From the NCBI GenBank assembly GCA_020628375.1, contig JAHDFD010000030.1, positions 1 to 35,926 on the forward strand: a stretch of 35,926 bases of DNA. Reading direction: 5' to 3'. A program made the position numbers and the translations under genes. Shown here in pieces: positions 1 to 6,893 of this stretch (its first letter is position 1; each line of letters opens with the position of its first letter). The notes under the pieces are model-generated. The model searched no databases and had not been told where the DNA came from. It saw only the letters and a program-made list of their open reading frames with translations. The stretch comes from Chitinophagales bacterium (lineage in GTDB: Bacteria > Bacteroidota > Bacteroidia > Chitinophagales > UBA2359).

Positions 1-54
1 ACCGCCGACACATGGATTTTCAGTCCATTGCTCTACCAACTGAGCTACCGCACC
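1..54 (-). tRNA. tRNA-Phe (GAA), 3' part cut off by the window edge
   Basis: Read on the minus strand, the sequence begins with a 7-nt acceptor strand (GGTGCGG, 54-48), then TA, a D-arm GCTC...GAGC, and an anticodon arm ATGGA / TCCAT around the loop CTGAAAA, which places GAA at the anticodon and so decodes Phe. The variable loop and the first part of the T-arm follow; the T-loop and 3' acceptor lie beyond position 1. The fold and anticodon are seen directly. Confidence 0.93.
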
Positions 55-108
55 TACCTTATCGCTAAAAGCGGAGTGCAAAGATAGTTACTTTTCAATT
101 TTTTGCAA

Positions 109-1242
109 CTATTCTTTTAATATTTTTTTTGCTATTTCTTTTCCTAAGCCACTGCCAATGGCAACACCCATACCACCCAAGCGAACACCAAGCACTATTC
201 GCTCCGAAATTTGCTCCAAAATAGGCTGTTTGTTTTCTCCGAATGCCATTATTCCCGCCCATTGGTGTGCTATCTTATAAGGCGTATTTGGTAATAATAT
301 ATGGTCTAAGTAGTGAATCAAATAATCAGTGATCTTATCGGTTATGGCGATCTCTGTGGTGGCTTCTTCTTCAAAAGCAATATTACGGCCACCGCCAAAA
401 ATTACCCGATCCTGATAGTTGCGCATATATAAATACCCTTCATCGATATGAAAAACACCTTTGAATTTTAACTTTTCTATCGGTTTTGTGATCAATACTT
501 GCCCTCGTCCGGGAGAAAGATCGAGGGGCTTTTGTAAATGCTGCTTAAATTTATAGGTGAAAGCATTGGTACAAATAGCCAGTTTTACTGTTTGAAATTT
601 TATTCCATTGCTAAGACTTACGAACACAGAGCTACCTTGCTCTTCAAAATCCTCAACTGTTGCACCTGTTAAAATGGTAATGCCTTTTTTTTGTGCATAA
701 TGCAATAGACTTTGCACCATTTTACCGGTATGGATCTGTCCTTCAAATTGATTGTATATTAAATGCTTGGTGAAGTTGGTGTCGAAACCGAAAGTTTCAA
801 TTTTTTCATCTGCTAAAGCAAAAACATTGTCTTTGAAATAAGGAAATAATAATTGGTTGATCTTATCTAATTGTGCTACACAGGGTAAAAGTTTTTCTGA
901 TACCAACTCATAACCACCATAATGCCGATAGTCGATAGCCGCATCTCCTAAACGATTCCTCAGAATGTTCAAACCCTCAAAGCGCATTTTTACCAGATCG
1001 AGTACGGCTTGCTCTGACAAATGATTCAGGTCGTCTAATAGTTCTGTTATACTTCCAAAACAAGCAAAACCCGCATTTTTAGTGCTCGCACCTGTTGGAA
1101 ATATACCCTTTTCAAGTACTAATACTTTTGCCTTTGGTTTGTTTTCGGCGATTTCAATAGCAGCACTCAGACCTACGATTCCACTTCCAACAACTATATA
1201 ATCGTATTTTACAAAAACATCTTGTTCCCAAAAACTTAACAT
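109..1242 (-). CDS. FAD-dependent oxidoreductase, DAO/GlpO-like family
   Basis: A 377-residue protein with an N-terminal Rossmann dinucleotide-binding motif (VVGSGIVGLSAAIEIAE, near residues 17-33) followed by the acidic residue ending beta-2 (LVLEKG), as in the D-amino-acid oxidase / glycine oxidase superfamily. The C-terminus has the second FAD-contacting segment (GGMGVAIGSGLGKEIA) typical of these enzymes. No signal peptide or membrane segment is visible, so it is probably cytosolic. Family members oxidise amines or amino acids with FAD; the substrate cannot be read from sequence. The ATG at 1242 is the only plausible start ahead of the Rossmann motif. It lies just downstream of the tRNA gene and is divergent from the symporter at 1452; a shared amino-acid theme is suggestive but unproven. 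Confidence 0.85.
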   Translation of the reverse strand: MLSFWEQDVFVKYDYIVVGSGIVGLSAAIEIAENKPKAKVLVLEKGIFPTGASTKNAGFACFGSITELLDDLNHLSEQAVLDLVKMRFEGLNILRNRLGDAAIDYRHYGGYELVSEKLLPCVAQLDKINQLLFPYFKDNVFALADEKIETFGFDTNFTKHLIYNQFEGQIHTGKMVQSLLHYAQKKGITILTGATVEDFEEQGSSVFVSLSNGIKFQTVKLAICTNAFTYKFKQHLQKPLDLSPGRGQVLITKPIEKLKFKGVFHIDEGYLYMRNYQDRVIFGGGRNIAFEEEATTEIAITDKITDYLIHYLDHILLPNTPYKIAHQWAGIMAFGENKQPILEQISERIVLGVRLGGMGVAIGSGLGKEIAKKILKE

Positions 1243-1451
1243 AATTATGATTTAACCTTCGTTTTAGCTTCAAAATAAACTAGAAAAGAGAGGTTTTTTG
1301 TTTATTTCGGCTCAATATTGGTTTAAGCTACCCAAATAGTTTTACAAACAATACTAAATTCCTATTTTTAGGACTTCTTATAAATCGGTGGCATTTGATT
1401 ACCAATCGATCTTGAAACTGAAAATATAATTCTAAACTATAAAAATAAAAT

Positions 1452-3035
1452 ATGAAAAAATGGTTGTTTAGTCTGCTATGTCTTTTGGTCTGTAGTCCTT
1501 TATTGCAGGCACAGGAAAAAGGTATAGATCAGGTAATAGATGAAATATTCGGAAAGGTAACAGGTCCGATAGTAAATGCTGTCTTCTTTTCCATTCCGGT
1601 AAATAGTGAGATTTCTATACCTATTGTATTAATAATTCTTCTATTGGGTGCATTGTACTTTACCTTGTACTTCGGGTTTGTGAATATCCGTCATTTTCCT
1701 ACGGCGATCAATGTAGTACGAGGAAAATACGATGAATTGGAAAAAGGTGGGAAAACACCGGGTTCGAGCGATACCGTTTATACAACTTCTGATGGTGATA
1801 ATCCTGATACGATCCGCGATGAAAGTGAGGAAGGGGAGGTTTCCCATTTCCAGGCACTGACAGCAGCACTTTCCGGAACAGTAGGTTTGGGGAATATTGC
1901 CGGTGTGGCGGTAGCACTTTCGCTTGGTGGTCCGGGAGCAACTTTCTGGATGATCATTGCAGGATTGCTTGGTATGTCGTCGAAATTCGTTGAGTGTACT
2001 TTAGGGGTAAAATATCGTGAAATTGGACCAGATGGTACTGTATATGGCGGTCCCATGTACTATTTAAGTAAAGGCTTGAAAGAAAAAGGTATGGGCGGCT
2101 TAGGTAAAGTTTGTGCTGTTTTCTTTGCGATCATGTGTATTGGTGGTTCGTTCGGAGGTGGAAATATGTTCCAGTCTAATCAGGCTTATACCATGTTTGC
2201 CAAGGTTGCCGGTATAGAAGGTTCTTATGGTGCCTTATTTGGTTTGGTAATGGCTGTTTTAGTGGGTATAGTTATTATAGGAGGAATTAAAAGTATTGCA
2301 CGTGTAACCGATAAAATTGTACCATTAATGGTAGGAGTTTATGTTGCTGCGGCAATTATTGTGTTGGCAGTGAATGCTAGTGCAATTCCTTGGGCATTCG
2401 GACAAATATTCAGTGGTGCCTTTTCTGGTACAGCAATAACTGGTGGTATTATAGGTGTATTGATTCAGGGTTTTAAACGTGCTGCTTTCTCAAATGAAGC
2501 GGGTATTGGTTCGGCATCTATTGCGCACTCGGCGGTTAAAACTAAATATGCTGCCAGTGAAGGTTTGGTTGCTTTATTAGAACCATTTATCGACACAGTA
2601 GTAGTGTGTACAATGACTGCCTTAGTAATTGTAATTACAAATGGTGATGGATCGATCATGACTTATGGTAGTGCCGTTCCTGATGGTGTTGCTGCGACTT
2701 CTGCTGCATTTAGTTCAGCAATGAGTTGGTTCCCTTATGTGTTGGCAGTGGCAGTAATTTTATTTGCTTTCTCAACTATGATCTCCTGGTCTTATTATGG
2801 TTATCAGGCGTGGTCGTATTTATTCGGAAGAAGTAAAGCAGCGGAATATACTTATAAGTTCATTTTCTGTTTATTCGTAGTTATTGGTGCTGCCTCTTCT
2901 TTAGGTTCAGTAATCAATTTCTCAGATGCTATGATCTTTGCCATGTTATTCCCGAATATGATCGGTTTGGTTATTCTGGCACCTAAAGTAAAGGAAGAAT
3001 TTAGCGATTATTTGAGCAAAATTCGCGACTTGTAA
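1452..3035 (+). CDS. Sodium:alanine/glycine symporter (AGCS family), paralogue 1
   Basis: A 527-residue multi-pass inner-membrane protein of the alanine-or-glycine:cation symporter family. Family signatures include [20 protein letters not shown] and the GGPMYYL segment, followed by about ten hydrophobic helices; [18 protein letters not shown] is the conserved second substrate/Na+-site region. Two features differ from the usual AGCS protein: a cleavable-looking N-terminal segment ([21 protein letters not shown]), and about 35 extra acidic residues (roughly 100-130) between the first helix and the conserved [13 protein letters not shown] segment. The paralogue at 9229-10818 has both. Expected function is Na+-coupled import of small neutral amino acids. 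A clear hairpin terminator follows the stop codon, so this gene appears to be a single transcription unit, separate from the cyclases downstream. Confidence 0.93.
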   Translation: MKKWLFSLLCLLVCSPLLQAQEKGIDQVIDEIFGKVTGPIVNAVFFSIPVNSEISIPIVLIILLLGALYFTLYFGFVNIRHFPTAINVVRGKYDELEKGGKTPGSSDTVYTTSDGDNPDTIRDESEEGEVSHFQALTAALSGTVGLGNIAGVAVALSLGGPGATFWMIIAGLLGMSSKFVECTLGVKYREIGPDGTVYGGPMYYLSKGLKEKGMGGLGKVCAVFFAIMCIGGSFGGGNMFQSNQAYTMFAKVAGIEGSYGALFGLVMAVLVGIVIIGGIKSIARVTDKIVPLMVGVYVAAAIIVLAVNASAIPWAFGQIFSGAFSGTAITGGIIGVLIQGFKRAAFSNEAGIGSASIAHSAVKTKYAASEGLVALLEPFIDTVVVCTMTALVIVITNGDGSIMTYGSAVPDGVAATSAAFSSAMSWFPYVLAVAVILFAFSTMISWSYYGYQAWSYLFGRSKAAEYTYKFIFCLFVVIGAASSLGSVINFSDAMIFAMLFPNMIGLVILAPKVKEEFSDYLSKIRDL

Positions 3036-3058
3036 GCCACATTTTAAAAGAGTATGCT

Positions 3059-3094
3059 AAAAACCCTGATAGAATTAATTTTATCAGGGTTTTT
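3059..3094 (+). terminator. Intrinsic terminator after symporter 1
   Basis: A perfect 13-bp inverted repeat, AAAAACCCTGATA (3059-3071) and TATCAGGGTTTTT (3082-3094), flanks a 10-nt loop, with the T-tract forming the 3' arm. It begins 24 nt after the stop codon of the AGCS gene and should separate it from the cyclase operon. Confidence 0.88.
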
Positions 3095-3135
3095 ATATTT
3101 ATTACCAGATCACTGCCCTTAATATAATTTTATCA

Positions 3136-3163
3136 GTAGCGACGAGGCATTGCCTTATTGCTA
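3136..3163. repeat. REP-like palindrome, copy 1 (GTAGCGACGAGGCA)
   Basis: GTAGCGACGAGGCA is followed by the imperfect complement TTGCCTTATTGCTAA. A better preserved copy of the same palindrome lies at 19014-19040. Copy 1 has decayed in its right arm. It lies in the 430-bp gene-free stretch 3036-3465 together with a terminator, a MITE-like element and a promoter. Confidence 0.7.
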
Positions 3164-3234
3164 ATGCTCTATTTTTCAATCCAATAAACAGTTTTAAATG
3201 CTCAATGTATAGTCATGGGATTCATTACTAACCT

Positions 3235-3379
3235 AAGTTGCGATAAACCTCAACTGTCAACAGTACAATAGTCCACTGTCCACAAAAAAACCATTATAAT
3301 CGTGAAGAGTATGGTTTTGTGGTCTGTGGTCTGTTAAACAATCGTCTATGTACAAAAATGTCATTATACATCGCAACTT
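3235..3379 (+). repeat. MITE-like hairpin repeat, family 1, copy 1
   Basis: A 145-bp element with near-perfect terminal inverted repeats: AAGTTGCGATA at the left and CATCGCAACTT at the right. Inside are a small stem-loop (ACTGTCAACAGT) and a long imperfect hairpin in which CCACTGTCCACAA pairs with TTGTGGTCTGTGG and AACCAT pairs with ATGGTT. Three more copies are at 10898-11034, 19164-19283 (inverted) and 32156-32290. It has no coding capacity. The structure suggests a non-autonomous mobile element, or a structured repeat spread by one. Confidence 0.82.
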
Positions 3380-3430
3380 GAATTACTAATAGTTTTTTAC
3401 GTATCAAGCATTTTATTATATAACAAGGTA

Positions 3431-3438
3431 TATCTTTG
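3431..3438 (+). promoter_or_regulatory. Candidate -7 promoter element for the cyclase operon
   Basis: TATCTTTG matches the Bacteroidota -7 consensus TAnnTTTG and lies 27 nt ahead of the ATG at 3466, implying a leader of about 20 nt. No clear -33 TTTG is present at the expected distance, so the call rests on the -7 box and its position alone. Confidence 0.5.
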
Positions 3439-3465
3439 ATATTCAGGAATTTTTCCTATTAAACA

Positions 3466-4713
3466 ATGTCTGTGAAGAAGAACATTTCAGGAATAAAGGC
3501 TTATTTATACGATTTCATCAATATTGGTGTAATTGCTGAAATGGGATTTACTCAGAAATTAACAGTACAAACCCTAAATCTTTTTTGTGGTATTGTATGT
3601 GGGATTGTGTTTTTTGATCTTGTTGTTTTCTGGGAGAATCGTACAATTGCCGATGTAGTTGTCAATACGTTGGTGTCGATGGTATGTGTTGGGTTCATTC
3701 TAATGAATTATTTGAAGAAATCAAGACTTAATGCCATCTTATTTCACATATTAGTTCCACTAATTATTGGTGGAATAATAGCTTTGTTCGGAGGACAACA
3801 TTACAGACTTGAAATTTACACCATCATAATTATTTGTCTGGGCTTAATTGCTTTTAAAGAACAACAAATACAATTTTTAATTATTTTTTGGAACCTGTCG
3901 TGTTTTATTGTTGGAAGTGTACTTAGCCAAACTATGTCTGTTTATGCACCCAAAGGTTCTTATGGCGAGAAGTATTTATTAGCGATTCTGGCGATTATTT
4001 TAGTTTTAACGCTTTCAAGATTTCTGGTAAACTCTAACATGAGGTTTTCTGAAAAAATAGATAAAGAGAAGAAAAGAGCAGATTATTTTTTACTGAATAT
4101 TTTACCAGAAACTACAGCAAATGAATTGAAAGCAAACGGAGTTGCCAAAGCTCAGTTTTTAGATAATGTTACTATTCTATTTGTTGATTTTGAAGATTTT
4201 GACAAGTATTATGATTTCTTAAGTCCCAATGAATTAGTTGATTATTTGGATAGTATATTTACTGAGTTTGATAAGATCATAGAGCTATTCAATTTAGAAA
4301 AGATAAAAACGATCGGTAAAGTTTATATGGCTGCTGGAGGTGTGCCTGAGCCACAGAAACAACATGCACATAATATTATCAAAGCTGCATTTGCTATTAA
4401 AGAATGTGTTAGGGAATTCGGGATAAATGATAAAGCAAAAGCCTATCCTGCATTAAAGGTTAAAATCGGGGTCAATTCCGGATCTGTAGTTTCTGGCGTT
4501 GTAGGATTAAATAAATTTCAATTCGATGTTTGGGGAGATACGGTAAATACCGCAAGTAGAATGCTGGAAAGTAGTGAGCAGGGGAAGATCAATATCTCAT
4601 CTTCAACTTTTGAATTGATAAAAGACGATTTTAATTGTGAATATAGAGGTGCAATTCAGGTGAAAGGTAAGAATAACCTGAATATGTATTACGCGCTTGA
4701 AAGTAAAAGTTAA
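3466..4713 (+). CDS. Six-helix membrane class III nucleotide cyclase, C2-like half
   Basis: A 415-residue protein. Six hydrophobic helices lie within about residues 31-188, followed by a signalling helix (LLNILPETTANELKANG, 209-225) and a class III cyclase catalytic domain (about 235-412). Compared with mammalian adenylyl cyclase, the domain is C2-like. It keeps the ATP-specifying Lys (K281 in EKIKTIG) and Asp (D354 in FDVWGD), the transition-state Asn (N361) and Arg (R365 in NTASRM), and the phosphate-binding VKGK segment near K400. The first metal Asp is present (D241), but the second is replaced by Lys (K285, TIGKVYM where TIGDAYM is usual). As a homodimer it should therefore be poor or inactive. 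The next gene, 10 nt downstream, has the reverse set of residues. The family makes cAMP at the cytoplasmic face; the heterodimer is my inference. Confidence 0.9.
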   Translation: MSVKKNISGIKAYLYDFINIGVIAEMGFTQKLTVQTLNLFCGIVCGIVFFDLVVFWENRTIADVVVNTLVSMVCVGFILMNYLKKSRLNAILFHILVPLIIGGIIALFGGQHYRLEIYTIIIICLGLIAFKEQQIQFLIIFWNLSCFIVGSVLSQTMSVYAPKGSYGEKYLLAILAIILVLTLSRFLVNSNMRFSEKIDKEKKRADYFLLNILPETTANELKANGVAKAQFLDNVTILFVDFEDFDKYYDFLSPNELVDYLDSIFTEFDKIIELFNLEKIKTIGKVYMAAGGVPEPQKQHAHNIIKAAFAIKECVREFGINDKAKAYPALKVKIGVNSGSVVSGVVGLNKFQFDVWGDTVNTASRMLESSEQGKINISSSTFELIKDDFNCEYRGAIQVKGKNNLNMYYALESKS

Positions 4714-4723
4714 TTTTAGGATA

Positions 4724-5926
4724 ATGCTTAAAAGATTATTCAATATAGGAATTGAAAAGGATATGACACCCATGACGAAAGCAAGGGTTGTTATACTGAA
4801 TCAGTTTTGCGTGATAATGATATTCATAACGTTTATAGATTTGTTAGTCTATTTTCCTTCATCTACTATCTATGATTTTGTTACTTCTTTTTGTGTGGTT
4901 ATATATCTGTCTTTTTTTCCTTTATTGAATTATTTGGGTAAAAACAGAACAGCACAAATTTTATTTCACCTGACAATGCCCATTTTTATTTGCACACTAA
5001 TGGTTTTGTATGGTACTCAAGTATATGCTGAGTTGCTGTTAATGCTTATTGTTACCTTAGGCTTTGTGGCTTTCAAAGAAAAAAGCATACAAATTGCTTT
5101 GATTTTCTGGAATTTACTGCTGTACACTATCGGATACTTCTGGAATGCTCAGTACGGTTGTGTTATAGGATATGAATCTGTTTTCGCAGATCAATTACTT
5201 TTTGCTATACTATTGATCCTGATGGTTACTTTACTCAGTCGTTTTATTATCAATACCAATCATCTTTTTGCTCAAAAATTAGTAAGTTCCAAAAAGAAAT
5301 CTGAATCATTACTACTGAACCTGTTGCCCGAAAATGTAATTTACGAATTAAATGAAAATGGTAAATCCGAAGCGCAATTGATCGAGAATGCTACTGTGCT
5401 CATTACTGATTTTGTTGATTTTACCCATAAATCTGAAATGATCGATGCCGAAGATCTAGTAGAGATCATCAATGAAATATATACTAACTTTGATAAGATC
5501 ATGCAACGATATGGAATTGAGAAGATCATGACCATTGGCGATGCCTATTTTGCAGTAGGCGGCATAAATAGCACAAACAGTTCTAAGGTCGATGATGTAA
5601 TAAGGGCAGCAATTGATATGAAAGATTATATAAATGGTTATATTCTTAAAAGAAAAGCTGAAAATTTACCGTTCTTTGATGTAAGAATTGCTATTCATAC
5701 AGGAACAGTTGTTGCCGGAATAGTTGGATTAAAAAAAATTCAGTACGATATTTGGGGAAAGGCTGTTAATGTCGTTAATTTGATCGAAAAAAATGGTTCT
5801 ACCGAAGATATAAATATATCTGAAAATGTGTTTGAATTAATTCATGATCGGTTTAATGCTACTTTTTATAAGTATATTCAATTTGAAGAAAATGAAAAAT
5901 TAGCTGTTTACACAATAGGTGCATAG
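4724..5926 (+). CDS. Six-helix membrane class III nucleotide cyclase, C1-like half
   Basis: A 400-residue protein with the same layout as the preceding gene: six hydrophobic helices (about 22-180), a signalling helix (LLLNLLPENVIYELNENG), then a class III catalytic domain (about 222-397). Both metal-binding Asp are present (D229 in LITDFVDF; D273 in TIGDAYFA), and so is the base-binding Asp (D342, YDIWGK). However, the purine-specifying Lys is Met (M269, EKIMTIGD), the catalytic Arg is Leu (L353), and the VKGK phosphate segment is lost (FEEN). This is the C1 pattern of animal membrane adenylyl cyclases. It should need the upstream protein for activity. The ATG at 4724 (after TTTAGGA) is preferred over an in-frame TTG at 4697 that would overlap the upstream gene. 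Tight spacing indicates co-transcription. Confidence 0.9.
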   Translation: MLKRLFNIGIEKDMTPMTKARVVILNQFCVIMIFITFIDLLVYFPSSTIYDFVTSFCVVIYLSFFPLLNYLGKNRTAQILFHLTMPIFICTLMVLYGTQVYAELLLMLIVTLGFVAFKEKSIQIALIFWNLLLYTIGYFWNAQYGCVIGYESVFADQLLFAILLILMVTLLSRFIINTNHLFAQKLVSSKKKSESLLLNLLPENVIYELNENGKSEAQLIENATVLITDFVDFTHKSEMIDAEDLVEIINEIYTNFDKIMQRYGIEKIMTIGDAYFAVGGINSTNSSKVDDVIRAAIDMKDYINGYILKRKAENLPFFDVRIAIHTGTVVAGIVGLKKIQYDIWGKAVNVVNLIEKNGSTEDINISENVFELIHDRFNATFYKYIQFEENEKLAVYTIGA

Positions 5927-5952
5927 TTAACGAGCTGGTAGAATTGAGAATT

Positions 5953-6552
5953 ATGGATTACGAAAATCTTAGTGTATATATCTTTAACCTTTTAGAAACA
6001 GAGCTGGATTCCAGACTCTACTACCATAATGTTGAGCATACATTGGGAGTGATCAACGATTGCTTATTATTGGGTAAACAATACGAATTAAACGAACAAG
6101 ATAAAATTATACTGAAAACAGCTGCTTTACTACACGATATTGGTTTTCTTAAGGTTTACGATCAGCATGAAGAACAAGGGTGTAAAATAGCTGTTGATAT
6201 TCTTCCTGAATATGGCTATTCCTCCGAACAAATAGCAAGAATAAACAGACTGATCGAAGTGACAAATGTTTTTGTTAAACCGGAAAATGAATTAGAATAT
6301 TTAATCACCGATGCCGATCTGTTCTATCTGGGAACAGATGAATTTAATCGTATATCAAGCAATTTATTCAAAGAATGGTCTGCATTTAATATGGTAAATG
6401 GAATACAAGACTTTTTTGAAGTACAAATCAGGTTTCTTGAAAAACATACCTACTACACACCTTTAGCAAAAGAATTACTGAATTTACAGAAAGAAAAAAA
6501 CCTTCAGCTTGTAAAAGACGCACTCGAAGATTTTATGAATCGACAAAGTTGA
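5953..6552 (+). CDS. HD-domain metal-dependent phosphohydrolase
   Basis: A 199-residue soluble protein formed by one HD domain. The metal ligands are in order: H25 and H29 (YYHNVEHT), H61-D62 (LLHDIGF) and the later Asp pair in TDADLFYLG (about 120-122). HD proteins commonly hydrolyse phosphoesters, including cyclic nucleotides; the substrate here is not established. It begins 26 nt after the C1-like cyclase, which fits a role as a phosphodiesterase opposing that enzyme. The ATG at 5953 (MDYENL) is preferred over an upstream TTG at 5944 because the paralogous HD domain of the 6894 gene starts in the same way (MDYEKL) and the two align without gaps over nearly 200 residues. Confidence 0.82.
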   Translation: MDYENLSVYIFNLLETELDSRLYYHNVEHTLGVINDCLLLGKQYELNEQDKIILKTAALLHDIGFLKVYDQHEEQGCKIAVDILPEYGYSSEQIARINRLIEVTNVFVKPENELEYLITDADLFYLGTDEFNRISSNLFKEWSAFNMVNGIQDFFEVQIRFLEKHTYYTPLAKELLNLQKEKNLQLVKDALEDFMNRQS

Positions 6553-6648
6553 TTTATCTCTCAGAATTATCATTCATTTCTTTAACTCGCTTTATATTTG
6601 AATATCGTTTTAATCTTTTTTCTTTTTCAGGTATAAATTTATGACGAA

Positions 6649-6850
6649 TTTAGAGTAAGTTTAAAAATTATTTTAAATTGAAAATCGATAGTTTGTGGTT
6701 CTGAATAAGGAAAATTGTAGGCATTTATCGAGCTAAATAAATACGATTTTTCAATATCAGGTTCATAAAATATTGGTTTTTAGTTGATAAAAATTCAATC
6801 ATACTTTTAATCTATACCATAGAGAAAACACCTTAAAACATACTTTAAAT
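6649..6850. repeat. AGAGTATGTTTA-ended element, family 2, full-length copy
   Basis: The 341-bp gap between the two HD genes holds a 202-bp element whose ends are inverted: TTTAGAGTAAGTTTAAAA at the left and TTAAAACATACTTTAAAT at the right. An internal hairpin pairs ATTGAAAATCGATA (about 6677-6690) with TACGATTTTTCAAT (about 6742-6755). Its two flanks recur at 14017-14092, where the hairpin segment is missing. No coding potential was seen. A MITE-like element is the simplest reading. Confidence 0.68.
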
Positions 6851-6893
6851 CAAGATATATTAGTCTTCTACTGCTCATTATGAATTGATGATT

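Noticed and set aside
1243..1451. A glycine or other amino-acid riboswitch upstream of symporter 1
   Set aside because: AGCS genes can be riboswitch-controlled in other bacteria, but I could not find the conserved glycine-aptamer core here or upstream of symporter 2.
1641..2056. Several minus-strand frames of 64-92 codons inside symporter 1
   Set aside because: They are antisense shadows of the conserved AGCS gene with no recognisable protein features.
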